A stretch of DNA of 48,498 bases from Caldithrix abyssi DSM 13497 (GTDB lineage Bacteria > Electryoneota > AABM5-125-24 > Hatepunaeales > Hatepunaeaceae): the NCBI GenBank assembly GCA_945865405.1, contig CAMBDS010000021.1, positions 1-48,498 on the forward strand. Reading direction: 5' to 3'. The notes beneath the pieces were generated by a model. That model was not told the DNA's origin and searched no databases. It worked only from the letters and a program-made list of their open reading frames with translations. Positions within the stretch are counted from its first letter, which is position 1, and every line of letters starts with the position of its first letter. Below are positions 26,803 to 35,155 of the stretch, one piece after another. A program made the position numbers and the translations under genes.

Positions 26803-27054
26803 CTACTTGATTTCGATTACGTCAGCCTGTTTCAATATTGGCAGACTTGCCAATTCAATCGATCCACCAAGAACCGCCATCAGTCCCAACACTACAATCA
26901 GCAAAAAAAACAGAAGTTTAGGTGTCTTTTTGCTAAGATGCGGATCGAAACTGTAAAGCCGGTGAAACCTGATAGTAGTCGAAGGAGCAAATTCGCGGTT
27001 GGCGCTCGGTCGATAAACGAAACGCCGGTGTTTGGCAATGGAAAACAGTGGCAT
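26803..27054 (-). CDS. Small single-pass membrane protein
   Basis: I do not recognise the family. The 83-residue product starts six bases after the stop of the site-2 protease gene, so the two are probably translated together. It has a basic cytoplasmic N-terminus (about 1-45, with RFHRLYSFDPHL) and a single strongly hydrophobic helix (about 48-70, PKLLFFLLIVVLGLMAVLGG). A short outer tail follows. Codon use and spacing look natural. It could be a partner or substrate of the protease, though that is inference from position only. Confidence 0.65.
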   Translation of the reverse strand: MPLFSIAKHRRFVYRPSANREFAPSTTIRFHRLYSFDPHLSKKTPKLLFFLLIVVLGLMAVLGGSIELASLPILKQADVIEIK

Positions 27055-27060
27055 AAAAAC

Positions 27061-27702
27061 TCAGGTGAGTAATGGTGCTCCGCCGGTGAAAAGTCGATAA
27101 AGGTACTGGGATATCGGATAGATTGTCGTACCGAATATCGAAAAATGGAAAAAACGTCCTAATAGGATAAGCCCAAGCAACAGAAACGGGCCTACAGTTT
27201 CGAATTTTTCCCATGCACTGAGATATTGGACTGGCAAAAGTCCACCTACAATTTTGGAGCCGTCCAACGGCGGGATCGGAAGAAGATTGAAAAAGGCGAG
27301 CATCAGATTGAGGAAAACCCCAAGAGTGAACATTTTATAAGCGATCCCGTATGGCTCGATCATACCGTAAGCGAGCAATGGCTGGAAAATCAATCCAAGC
27401 GCAATCGCGAGTAGAACGTTCGAAATAGGTCCTGCGAGTGCCACCCAGACCATATCGGTGCGGGGGTGACGGAAATAGAGCGGATTGACAGGTACCGGCT
27501 TCGCCCATCCAAAGTAAAAAATGAAAAGTAAAAGTGTGCCGATTGGGTCGAGGTGAGCGATAGGATTCAGCGTCAGACGGCCTTGCATTTTCGCAGTCGG
27601 GTCACCGAGACGCCATGCGACATAGCCGTGCGCAAACTCGTGTATAGTTAAAGCGGCGAGGATAGGGGGAATAAGGAGTATTATGGTACTTAAGTCGGGC
27701 AC
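27061..27702 (-). CDS. Site-2 protease family (M50) membrane metallopeptidase
   Basis: This intramembrane zinc protease has 213 residues, the short single-domain form without PDZ. The HEFAHG motif at residues 22-27 supplies two His ligands and the catalytic Glu. The third ligand is Asp in PIPPLDGSKI (about 152). Between them lies the LGDPTAKMQGRLTLNPIAHLDPIGTLLL segment typical of this subfamily. About six hydrophobic helices are visible. Substrates of these short bacterial S2P homologues are mostly unknown. It is followed at once by a small membrane protein. Confidence 0.94.
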   Translation of the reverse strand: MPDLSTIILLIPPILAALTIHEFAHGYVAWRLGDPTAKMQGRLTLNPIAHLDPIGTLLLFIFYFGWAKPVPVNPLYFRHPRTDMVWVALAGPISNVLLAIALGLIFQPLLAYGMIEPYGIAYKMFTLGVFLNLMLAFFNLLPIPPLDGSKIVGGLLPVQYLSAWEKFETVGPFLLLGLILLGRFFHFSIFGTTIYPISQYLYRLFTGGAPLLT

Positions 27703-27818
27703 GGATTCTCCGGTTGATGCAATCTTTCAATATAAGTAATCGTTGAGTGATAGGCAATTAGGGGAAGTGCTCAGAAGTAAGTGCTCAGTGCAAAGTGTAG
27801 GATTAGTAGCAACACTGT

Positions 27819-28886
27819 TTACAGTATCAACATCGCATCGCCGTAGCTGAAAAAGCGGAAGTCCTCGTCAAGTGCTCGCTGGTATGCCTCATTCAGGAGA
27901 TCCCAACCGGTCATCGCGGCGATGAGTTGCAGGAGCGTTGAATCGGGACGATGGAAGTTGGTTAGGACTTTATCGACAATTCTGAACTCATAAGGAGGAT
28001 AAATGAAGAGATTCGCGTCATTGCGGCCTGATTGGATCGGTATGGTGGCTTGCGCAGCCGCTTCCAAAGCCCGTATGGAGGTCGTCCCAACAGCCAGAAC
28101 CTTTCTCCCGGTCGCTTTGGCAGAGTTTATGGCGTCGGCCGTGTCCTGTGAAATATCGTATGCCTCGGAATGCATAACATGTTGCTTCAGGTCGTCGGTC
28201 TTGATTGGTTCAAAGGTTCCCCAACCCACGTCGAGCGTTAGCTTCACAATCTCCGCACCCTTACTCTTCAGGCTTTCGAACAACTCCGGCGTGAAGTGAA
28301 GCCCTGCAGTGGGCGCAGCGATTGAGCCGGGGGTACTTGCGTAAATGGTTTGGTATCGCTCAAGGTCTGATGCTTCCGTCGGTCGTTTGATGTAGGGTGG
28401 GAGGGGGGGGACACCTGCTTCGTCAAGCCATTCCTCGAACTTCTCCCTTCCGGCTGAACTCCAGATTCCTTCCCAGCCGCCATGTGATGATCGATCAATT
28501 ATCTCAAACGTCGCTCCTTTTGGCAAGCTGATGATCATTCCGGGTTGAGGCCTGCGCGACGACGAAATCAGTGCCGAAACTTTCACCTGATCCTCAATGT
28601 GCTGCAGCGATGAGACGATAAACAACAGCTCCACCGAACCTCCGGTTGCGCGGTTGCCGAAGACTCGGGCAGGTAGTACTTTGGTCTCGTTGACGACCAG
28701 CAGATCGTCGCTTATAAATTGCTTGATGTCTGCAAACTTTCCGACATGAATAACTTTGCCTATCAAACGATCAAGAATCAACAGCTTTGATTCACCGCGC
28801 TTCGCAGAGGGATAGAGGGCGACTCGATTGTTGGGGATCTCAATGTGGAACTGTGATGGAATTTTACCAGACATAAACTCTTTCAT
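27819..28886 (-). CDS. queA: S-adenosylmethionine:tRNA ribosyltransferase-isomerase
   Basis: QueA transfers and isomerises the ribosyl part of AdoMet onto preQ1 in tRNA to form epoxyqueuosine. The 355 residues match the family (about 340-355). Recognisable blocks are PSAKRGESKLLILDR near the N-terminus, LVVNETKVLPARVFG, then PTAGLHFTPELF, LDVGWGTFEPI, and the C-terminal TNFHRPDSTLLQLIAAMTG and FFSYGDAMLI. The first eight residues before FHIEIP are not conserved, so translation could start slightly later. A terminator for the outer-membrane protein gene lies just upstream, so queA must have its own promoter or depend on readthrough. Confidence 0.96.
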   Translation of the reverse strand: MKEFMSGKIPSQFHIEIPNNRVALYPSAKRGESKLLILDRLIGKVIHVGKFADIKQFISDDLLVVNETKVLPARVFGNRATGGSVELLFIVSSLQHIEDQVKVSALISSSRRPQPGMIISLPKGATFEIIDRSSHGGWEGIWSSAGREKFEEWLDEAGVPPLPPYIKRPTEASDLERYQTIYASTPGSIAAPTAGLHFTPELFESLKSKGAEIVKLTLDVGWGTFEPIKTDDLKQHVMHSEAYDISQDTADAINSAKATGRKVLAVGTTSIRALEAAAQATIPIQSGRNDANLFIYPPYEFRIVDKVLTNFHRPDSTLLQLIAAMTGWDLLNEAYQRALDEDFRFFSYGDAMLIL

Positions 28887-28895
28887 AATGAATAA

Positions 28896-28920
28896 AGAAC
28901 CCCCGCGCGGCGGGGGTTCT
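28896..28920 (-). terminator. Strong intrinsic terminator of the outer-membrane protein gene
   Basis: A 9-bp stem (agaaccccc, gggggttct) with a short GC loop is followed on the minus strand by TTATTC. It sits 28 bases past the stop at 28949. T-rich flanks on both sides mean it could also work from the other strand. Confidence 0.85.
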
Positions 28921-28948
28921 TTTGACGAACGAGCTTAACCAGAATTTC

Positions 28949-30057
28949 TTACCAGGAATACGTCAAGGAAACCTGGGTTGCCAATGAACCACCCGCACCT
29001 GAAATCAGGTAGGGTCCACGGGTGAAGAAGCCCGGGTCGACGTTGGCGTCGAGGTTGAAGTTGCCACGGTTGTAACCAGCACCGATGTACATTCTGGTGG
29101 ATGCGCCACTCCAGTTGTGCTCATCGGAACCCATTTTGGATGAATTACTGTTCCATTCTTTAACACCACCACAGCGCCAGGTAAAGTGCTCGGAAAGGGG
29201 AGCTTCCATACCACCCTTGAAATAGGGAAGAAGATTCATCCCATTTTCCGTCTTTCCACCAGGAGCATCGATGGTCTGTGAATGCATGCGGATGCCAAGG
29301 TCGTGCACCATCATGATGTTTTCACCCATTGCCATCGAGCCACCAAATCCGAGTTCGAAAGTAGTGTGGTCGTCTTGGTTGATGTACCTACGGCAGGCTT
29401 AACGCCGCCGCCGTTCATTTCGAACATAAAGTGAGGTACCATTGTCCCCCACTCGCTCTCAGGCATCCAGTAGCGTGCGTTGACAGCGATCATCGTTCCG
29501 CCTTCGCTCTCAGAGATTTTATTTCCGGCGGCGTCTTTCGCTTCCCAGGAGTATGTGCCGAATTTGAACGAAGCCTCAAGTGCCTCCATGAACGTCATAC
29601 CGGCGCCGATTTTCATTCCCATACCGGAGTTTACGGCCATGTTGGCACCTTTGTGCTCGTCGTTATTGCCGAAGAATTCAAAAGAAAAACCGAAAGGCAT
29701 TCCAGCCAGATCGCGGGCGTAAAGAAGGGAGAACTTTTGGTCAAGACCCATGACGCCATCGCCATCGAAGTCGTGAGGTTGGTAACCATTCGCCCATTCC
29801 TCTTTTGTCCAATAACCGCCCATAACGAAATCGCCGTGGCCCATGTGCCAGCCGCTCTTAGTGATGCCGCCGCCCATGATTTCTGCCACACTGAAATTGG
29901 GATACATTCGAAGGACTTGCGGGTAAGTCTGGACGCCAGCGTCGTCATGAACAACGCTCCCGACTTCACCCATTGTCATTACACGAGTTTCCGTCGCATT
30001 TACCGAAGCGGAAAACACAACAGAAAGAATGCAAAATAGCGCGATGAGTTTCCTCAT
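28949..30057 (-). pseudogene. Outer-membrane beta-barrel protein, interrupted by a frameshift
   Basis: Two overlapping frames make one gene. Frame one (29311-30057) gives a signal peptide (ending SASVNA, about residue 21) and strands up to MNGGGVKPA. Frame two (28949 to about 29395) continues with INQDDHTTFELGFGGSMAMG and ends LATQVSLTYSW, a C-terminal aromatic residue typical of outer-membrane barrels. Frame one reads off into unlikely sequence after about 29395, so a one-base indel lies near 29385-29405. A first-rate promoter, a GGAGG site and a strong terminator surround it, so it was an abundant protein of about 370 residues. A DFDGDGVMG calcium-type loop is present. Sequencing error, recent mutation or programmed frameshift cannot be told apart from the window. 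The barrel family is not identified. Confidence 0.8.
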
Positions 30058-30148
30058 CTATACCTCCAATATGGTCGTTTTAATTATGCTTACCGGCCCG
30101 GGCCGAAAGCCACGTTAACGAGTGTGGTGTTCCACTCGAATTTCACCG

Positions 30149-30177
30149 AATATAAATGACGGTAATAATCTTGTCAA
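30149..30177 (-). promoter_or_regulatory. Strong sigma-70-like promoter of the outer-membrane protein gene
   Basis: Read on the minus strand, it has a perfect TTGACA (30177-30172), a 17-base spacer and TATATT (30154-30149). The leader of about 85 bases contains a hairpin (cgagtg paired with cactcg, 30119-30138) and GGAGG (30063-30067) five bases before the ATG. Confidence 0.8.
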
Positions 30178-30262
30178 GCACTCACGTGATATTTGATGAA
30201 GAAACAGTACTCAATCATTGAAAACCTCTATCTAAATAGCTTTTTATAGTGTCTAATGATGC

Positions 30263-30294
30263 AAAAGGCATCCAGAAGTCATCTGAATGCCTTT
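30263..30294 (-). terminator. Intrinsic terminator of the cytochrome operon
   Basis: On the minus strand, GGCATTCAGA pairs with TCTGGATGCC (one wobble) around a 4-nt loop, and TTTT follows. It lies about 32 bases past the small cytochrome gene and separates that operon from the outer-membrane protein promoter. Confidence 0.75.
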
Positions 30295-30325
30295 GCTCGA
30301 AGGGCTGTTAAATCGGATCCGAATG

Positions 30326-30736
30326 CTATTTATTTGATGGTTCTGCTTTTGGTGCATTCAGAGTTTCGCTCTTCGTCGTGTCAGGTGCTTTATAAAGCGG
30401 GTCTTTCAAAGTTACAAGCCAATTTGCAACTACAACAAGGTCTTCCGGTTTTCCCTTCCATATAACCTTGTGCTTGCGTCCTTCGATTTCGGACTCTTTT
30501 TTCACATAAGGAATTATCCACTCCGCCTTTCTTCGATCACCGATATTCCAAAGGTTGGGAGGACCATCTGGAATGACTTCCACTTTGGGATCCGGAGTCT
30601 GGTATTTATGACACATGATGCATTTTTGTGCCTTAAACAAGACTTCACCCGCAGGTGGATCCGATGCGGATACGGTGCTGACTAATCCGACAACGAGCGC
30701 CAGAGTGGCTGCGGCCATGTAACGCAATACTTTCAT
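30326..30736 (-). CDS. Monoheme c-type cytochrome
   Basis: This 136-residue exported electron carrier has a signal peptide (about 1-24, ending STVSA) and one heme-binding motif, CIMCH, with Cys39, Cys42 and His43. The fold looks like class I cytochrome c (GEVLFKAQKC at the start, NWLVTLKDP near the end). No Met follows the heme motif, so the sixth iron ligand is not the usual Met. The His of RKHKVIWKG is a candidate. The last 20 residues are low-complexity. Its ATG shares one base with the stop of the upstream cytochrome/beta-barrel gene, so they are coupled and the products may work together in moving electrons across the envelope. Confidence 0.88.
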   Translation of the reverse strand: MKVLRYMAAATLALVVGLVSTVSASDPPAGEVLFKAQKCIMCHKYQTPDPKVEVIPDGPPNLWNIGDRRKAEWIIPYVKKESEIEGRKHKVIWKGKPEDLVVVANWLVTLKDPLYKAPDTTKSETLNAPKAEPSNK

Positions 30737-32064
30737 TAGATCATCACCCGGATATTGACATAGACGCTGTTCTTCGGAGTGTAGGTCGGCTTGTCGGCAG
30801 TAGCGTCACCCGCTTTTACTTCAGAGCGCATGTCAAGGTCGGCATAAATAGAATAACGCACATTCTCTTTCCAGAGATAGGTTATTGCAGGTGTCAACAT
30901 TGTTGACTTCATAGCGGGGGCATCCTTGTCTGCGATCTTTGCGCTGAACTGATCGAATTGAACAGTAGGGAACCACTTGCCCATGAGATATCCGGCGACC
31001 AACGTGATTCCGTTGAAGCTGAAGTCGGTCTTGACCGAATCCGGGTGAACGAGAGCGTAGTTATCTTCACTCCCTAAAGCATAGGCGAATTGGATGTCCA
31101 CGTTTTCCATTCGCAGATTGAATTGCGGCGAAATACGGGTGAAGCCATTCGTATGTTGAAGCGAGTCTCCCGGGGCATTTCCACCGGTATTGGAGGCGTC
31201 TGTGCCGCCCATAAACCAAAGTGTAGCATTTGAACCAGCCAATGCACCCATGGTCTCAGGAATGTCATAGCGTCCACCAACCCAGTAACCGAGCGTATTG
31301 TTGGCATTCACACCGGTGGGATTACCGCCCGGGGCAAATCCCGCCCAAACAGTCACGGGGCCCTGCCAGCCATACCACTGCAATCCGTGACGAGCGCTGC
31401 GCATATCTACGGCGTCTTCAGGCGCTCCGCCGCCGGAAGTCTTGATCGAAAAGGCTTTGGATTTGGGAGCAGCGGGAAGCTGGGGAAGACGATCTGGATA
31501 GCTGGCAAATTCGACCGGGCTGATATTTCCGATTTGGAAGTTCACGAGATCGCCCACAATGTGATGGAAGCCCATATAGAACCAGTTGAACTTAAACCCT
31601 GTTTGGGCTGATTCGGCTTCGATGAAGATTGAAAGGTTCTTATTGATACTTCCTGCATAGAATACTTGGAACCAGTCCGTGTTTCCGAAGGTGAATCTGG
31701 TTTCGTATTCATCCTTTCTGTCGCTGCCCAACTCGACTCTCATGTCTTTGGTGGTCATCTTGAACGGAGTCAGGTTAAGTCTGAGCCCGAGGAAATTATC
31801 GACCTTGTCGATTTGAGCGTCGTCATTCAGGCTCGTCTTTCCCTTGGTAGCGCCATCGGGCTGGGCGGCGTCAGGATCTTGATACCCGTTTTTCAGGAAC
31901 ATTTCACCGTACGAATTGAGACGCGGGAAGATTGTATGGCAGGTGTTACAGGAAACCCCGTACTTACGAGACCACTGAGTGGTCGCATTTGCAGGCGCAA
32001 CGGTTATTAAAAGCAGTCCAAGCGCGAGAAGACTGAGAAGGATGGTGTGACGATAATTGGACAT
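30736..32064 (-). CDS. Outer-membrane barrel with N-terminal heme c motif
   Basis: This 442-residue exported protein has a signal peptide (about 1-28) and, right after it, the heme c site CNTCH (Cys39, Cys42, His43) in SRKYGVSCNTCHTIFPRLN. The rest (about 80-442) is beta-rich with alternating aromatic residues and ends NSVYVNIRVMI, resembling a porin-like barrel. A heme domain fused to a barrel suggests a conduit that passes electrons through the outer membrane, a role known for other porin-cytochrome systems; for this family it is inference. A clear AAAGGGAGAG ribosome site precedes the ATG. The monoheme cytochrome gene follows with a one-base overlap, and a terminator closes the operon. Confidence 0.85.
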   Translation of the reverse strand: MSNYRHTILLSLLALGLLLITVAPANATTQWSRKYGVSCNTCHTIFPRLNSYGEMFLKNGYQDPDAAQPDGATKGKTSLNDDAQIDKVDNFLGLRLNLTPFKMTTKDMRVELGSDRKDEYETRFTFGNTDWFQVFYAGSINKNLSIFIEAESAQTGFKFNWFYMGFHHIVGDLVNFQIGNISPVEFASYPDRLPQLPAAPKSKAFSIKTSGGGAPEDAVDMRSARHGLQWYGWQGPVTVWAGFAPGGNPTGVNANNTLGYWVGGRYDIPETMGALAGSNATLWFMGGTDASNTGGNAPGDSLQHTNGFTRISPQFNLRMENVDIQFAYALGSEDNYALVHPDSVKTDFSFNGITLVAGYLMGKWFPTVQFDQFSAKIADKDAPAMKSTMLTPAITYLWKENVRYSIYADLDMRSEVKAGDATADKPTYTPKNSVYVNIRVMI

Positions 32065-32203
32065 TTTCTCTCCCTTTGGGATAGTTGAGGAATTTGACGG
32101 AACTGTATATTGTTTTTGGAGCGCGATTAATTAATTGTGTGAAAAGTCGCAGGCACTCCCACGTTGTGGTCTTAGTCTGCAAACCGTGTGCCGGTATTGA
32201 TTT

Positions 32204-33211
32204 TTAAAGAAGGGATCTCTGTTTTAGCAATTCTTTGGCTTCACTAAACAGTTTTCGCGCCAAAGCGGTCACCTTTCGACCGCGAGGCGTCCGCTCTATG
32301 AACCCCTCCTGAATCAGGAACGGTTCGTAAATCTCTTCAAGGGTTTCAGCTTCCTCCCCAACTGCGACTGCAATTGTGCTTAAGCCGACAGGTCCGCCAT
32401 TGAACTTTTCGATGATAACTCGCAAGATCCGAATATCCATATCGTCGAGACCATTTTGGTCGATCTCCAGCCGTTCCAGTCCATGCTTTGCTATTTCTTT
32501 GGTTATTTTCCCCCCGCCAAGCACCTGTGCAAAGTCACGCAGTCGCCTTAACAGTCGGTTGGCGATGCGCGGCGTGCCTCTGGAACGACGGGCTATTTCA
32601 TGAGTACCGTCCTCATCGATCTGTACGCCAAGCAACTCTGCCGACCGCTTCAGAATCCGGTAGAGGTCATCGGGGCCATAATAGTTAAGTCTGGCGGTTA
32701 CACCGAAACGAGCACGCAGTGGAGCTGTTAACAGCCCGGCGCGGGTAGTCGCTCCTACAAGCGTGAAACGTGGAAGCGATATTTGAATTGAACGGGCGGA
32801 GACGCCTTTGTCGATCATAATATCGAGGGTGAAATCTTCCATAGCCGGATAGAGATACTCCTCGACGACGTTGTTCAGGCGATGAATTTCGTCGATGAAG
32901 AGGACGTCTTTTGGCTGGAGATTGGTCAGCAGTCCGGCAAGGTCGCCGGGGCGTTCAAGCACCGGGCCGGATGTGACCTTGATTTCGACTCCCATCTCTT
33001 TGGCGATGATATGAGCGAGTGTCGTCTTGCCCAATCCAGGAGGCCCGTAAAACAGGACGTGATCGATCGCTTCTCCGCGTTCGCGAGCAGCTTGGAGGAA
33101 GACCTTCAGGTTTTCCACCACGCGTTGCTGCCCGACAAAGTCGTCCCATACGGTTGGTCGAAGCGACGTTTCGAGGTCTGTTTCTCCGCTTTGAGGGGCA
33201 GGAGAGGTCAT
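32204..33211 (-). CDS. ruvB: Holliday junction branch migration ATPase RuvB
   Basis: RuvB is the hexameric AAA+ motor that, with RuvA, moves Holliday junctions. The 335 residues are standard. Walker A is [11 protein letters not shown] and Walker B is LFIDEIHRL. Sensor 1 is GATTRAGLL, followed by TAPLRARFG, and the arginine-finger region and C-terminal winged helix carry [17 protein letters not shown]. The start fits the conserved LRP-x-x-WDDFVGQ N-terminus, preceded by a short variable tail. ruvA and ruvC are not adjacent. The upstream spacer shows no obvious LexA-type box. Confidence 0.97.
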   Translation of the reverse strand: MTSPAPQSGETDLETSLRPTVWDDFVGQQRVVENLKVFLQAARERGEAIDHVLFYGPPGLGKTTLAHIIAKEMGVEIKVTSGPVLERPGDLAGLLTNLQPKDVLFIDEIHRLNNVVEEYLYPAMEDFTLDIMIDKGVSARSIQISLPRFTLVGATTRAGLLTAPLRARFGVTARLNYYGPDDLYRILKRSAELLGVQIDEDGTHEIARRSRGTPRIANRLLRRLRDFAQVLGGGKITKEIAKHGLERLEIDQNGLDDMDIRILRVIIEKFNGGPVGLSTIAVAVGEEAETLEEIYEPFLIQEGFIERTPRGRKVTALARKLFSEAKELLKQRSLL

Positions 33212-33322
33212 ACGTACATTTTCAGGAGGGGAGTTCAGTCGAAATTCCGAAATTAAGTTTTTGAGATGGAAATTTGAACAATTTAATGATGTTCATTATA
33301 TTTGCTGTGCATTCAGAAAATG

Positions 33323-33667
33323 CTACCCAGGTGGCCAGATCATCTGCCGCCCACCAAGTAAATGCAAATGAATGTGATAGACTTCCTGACCGCCATCAGA
33401 ACGACAATTAAAGACCAACCTATAGCCCGAATTAGCTATACCTTGTTCACGGGCAATTTGATTGGCGGTTAAAACCATCTTGCCTATTAACGCGTTGTCA
33501 ATCAACGTAAGATCCTGAATAGTCTCAACATGACGCTTCGGAATGACCTGAATATGCTGTGGAGCCTGGGGGCGTATATCCCGAAACGCGACGATTTCGT
33601 CGTCCTCGAAAACTTTCACAGCAGGAATATCGCCTGCGGCGATCCGGCAAAAGATGCAGTCTGTCAT
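33323..33667 (-). CDS. HIT family hydrolase (HINT-like)
   Basis: This 114-residue histidine-triad protein of the HINT branch hydrolyses purine nucleoside phosphoramidates or related AMP conjugates. It begins CIFCRIAAGDIPA and has the DIRPQAPQHIQVIPKRHV strand. The triad is HIHLHLLGG, with the catalytic middle His. The first Cys pair is the usual zinc-site remnant of this branch. It is transcribed away from the START-like gene, whose promoter lies in the same divergent spacer. Confidence 0.95.
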   Translation of the reverse strand: MTDCIFCRIAAGDIPAVKVFEDDEIVAFRDIRPQAPQHIQVIPKRHVETIQDLTLIDNALIGKMVLTANQIAREQGIANSGYRLVFNCRSDGGQEVYHIHLHLLGGRQMIWPPG

Positions 33668-33752
33668 TTCGTATTACCTCGTAATTGTTTACAACAGACA
33701 ATATGCCCTCCAAATCTGCCCTTGCGCAAGTGCCGGATCAAGTCACTCTAAC

Positions 33753-33781
33753 TTGACAAGACACTTTGAACAACCTATATT
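33753..33781 (+). promoter_or_regulatory. Promoter of the START-like gene
   Basis: TTGACA (33753-33758), a 17-base spacer and TATATT (33776-33781) lie 24 bases before the ATG. Confidence 0.8.
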
Positions 33782-33805
33782 TTACGAAAAAAAACCCGGA
33801 CTCCG

Positions 33806-34336
33806 ATGAAAAACTTCTACTACATCCTCGGTGCTTTAGTCATTCTGCTCGTTTTGGCTTCGATGGTCGTCGCGGTCGGTGGCAGTTTTATGGATCCGAC
33901 ACATCGAGCCGAAGTAACCAGTCACATTAACGCCCCGCCAGACAGTATATTCGCTCTCATCACCGACTACCGAAACTATTCGTCATGGCGCAAAGATCTG
34001 CTTCGTGTCGAAATGTTGCCTCCCCGTGACACCATCCAATCGTGGCGCGAATTCGATAAGGACAAGAACAATTGGGCCTTCGAAGCAATCGAAGTCACCC
34101 CCCCATCCTACCTCAAGGTTAAGATTGCTGAGCCGACCTCTCCTATCCAAGGTACCTGGATGATTTCGATTATTACCGACGGAACCGGGTCAATTGTCAA
34201 TGTCATCGAAGAAGCTACAGTTACGAATGTCTTCTTTCGCTTCATCGCCAATGTCTTCATGAGCGATACAGCCACCATAGAAGCCTATCTGGCTTCGCTT
34301 GCAAGCAGGTTCGGACAGACCCTCATATTTAAGTAG
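33806..34336 (+). CDS. Membrane-anchored SRPBCC (START-like) protein
   Basis: This 176-residue protein has one N-terminal membrane helix (about 5-27). It then has an SRPBCC/polyketide-cyclase-like domain (about 38-175) recognisable by INAPPDSIFALITDYRNYSSW at its start and the GTGSIVNVIEEATV strand. Such domains bind hydrophobic ligands in a deep cavity, and most members are functionally unassigned. It has its own good promoter and stands 103 bases before the DtxR-type regulator, which has a separate promoter. Confidence 0.85.
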   Translation: MKNFYYILGALVILLVLASMVVAVGGSFMDPTHRAEVTSHINAPPDSIFALITDYRNYSSWRKDLLRVEMLPPRDTIQSWREFDKDKNNWAFEAIEVTPPSYLKVKIAEPTSPIQGTWMISIITDGTGSIVNVIEEATVTNVFFRFIANVFMSDTATIEAYLASLASRFGQTLIFK

Positions 34337-34383
34337 CAACGCAATTATTATTTAGTTGTCACTAAAAAAATTCCTAAATCTAC

Positions 34384-34412
34384 TTGACAATTTATGATCG
34401 ATACATTATGTT
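34384..34412 (+). promoter_or_regulatory. Promoter of the metalloregulator-mntH operon
   Basis: TTGACA (34384-34389), a 17-base spacer and TATGTT (34407-34412) are present. The metal-regulator operator starts inside the -10 element, so bound repressor would block polymerase directly. Confidence 0.82.
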
Positions 34413-34424
34413 AGGCTAACCTAA
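34406..34424 (+). promoter_or_regulatory. DtxR/IdeR-type operator (metal box)
   Basis: The 19 bases ttatgttaggctaacctaa match the classical DtxR/IdeR consensus at 18 of 19 positions by my reading. The site overlaps the -10 element and predicted start of transcription of the DtxR-family gene. This implies autorepression and metal-dependent control of the downstream Nramp transporter. Confidence 0.85.
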
Positions 34425-34439
34425 ATCAACAATTCAGTT

Positions 34440-35129
34440 GTGCAAAACATCTCTACACATCTTAGCCTCACTCCATCTGAGGAAGATTATCTTCTTGCCA
34501 TAGCTCGCAATCCCGGTGCCATTAAGACGGGCGAGCTGGCTCGAATGTTGACCGTAGCTGATGCCTCAGTGACTACTATGGTCGCCAAGCTGGCTGGCAA
34601 AGGACTCGTTCTGCACCGGTCTCACAAGCCTATCTCGCTTACCAAACTCGGTGAAATGACGGCGACCAATCTCGTTCGTCGTCACCGGTTAATCGAGCTT
34701 TTCCTCACCAGCACACTCGGTTACGGCTGGGATGAAGTTCATGCCGAAGCGCATCGCCTTGAGCACCTCGTTTCTGAAAAATTCATCGAGCGACTCGACA
34801 GTTTCCTCGGTCATCCTTTGACTGACCCACACGGATCACCGATTCCTCAGAGTGACGGCTCATTGCCAAATCTTATCCGCACTCCGCTGGAGTCGCTTCT
34901 GCCCGGTCAGTCTGCAACTATCGCCGAGGTTTCCGATGACGACGCCGGATTGCTCGCCCATCTTGGCAAATTAAAGTTGACCCCCGGCAAGAAAATAACG
35001 CTTCTCGAACGTGTAGATTTTGACGGTTCGATGGTATTGAGGCTTTCAAATCGCAAGGTCACCATAAGTCGTTCGGTAGCGGCGGCAATACAGGTTGACG
35101 AAGTTACGAACTTTGACCAGATCAACTAA
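34440..35129 (+). CDS. DtxR-family metal-dependent repressor
   Basis: This 229-residue metalloregulator has a winged helix (about 8-70), a dimerisation/metal domain (about 75-145) and a C-terminal FeoA/SH3-like domain (about 155-225), the full IdeR/DtxR layout rather than the short MntR one. Metal ligands are visible in RRHRLIELFL and VHAEAHRLEHLVS. The position that is Cys102 in DtxR is His here, so iron versus manganese preference cannot be read off. The start is GTG; no clear Shine-Dalgarno is seen and the leader is about 20 bases. It is followed after 26 bases by mntH, and a DtxR box overlaps its promoter. Confidence 0.93.
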   Translation: MQNISTHLSLTPSEEDYLLAIARNPGAIKTGELARMLTVADASVTTMVAKLAGKGLVLHRSHKPISLTKLGEMTATNLVRRHRLIELFLTSTLGYGWDEVHAEAHRLEHLVSEKFIERLDSFLGHPLTDPHGSPIPQSDGSLPNLIRTPLESLLPGQSATIAEVSDDDAGLLAHLGKLKLTPGKKITLLERVDFDGSMVLRLSNRKVTISRSVAAAIQVDEVTNFDQIN

Positions 35130-35155
35130 CAATTCAATATTGAAACTAAAATATA

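Noticed and set aside
27766-27792. Direct repeat of agtgctcag between the protease and queA
   Set aside because: It consists of two nine-base copies only, without structure or further copies noticed; too weak to report.
29431-30039. 202-residue plus-strand reading frame
   Set aside because: It lies antisense to the outer-membrane protein gene, which has signal peptide, promoter and terminator on the other strand.
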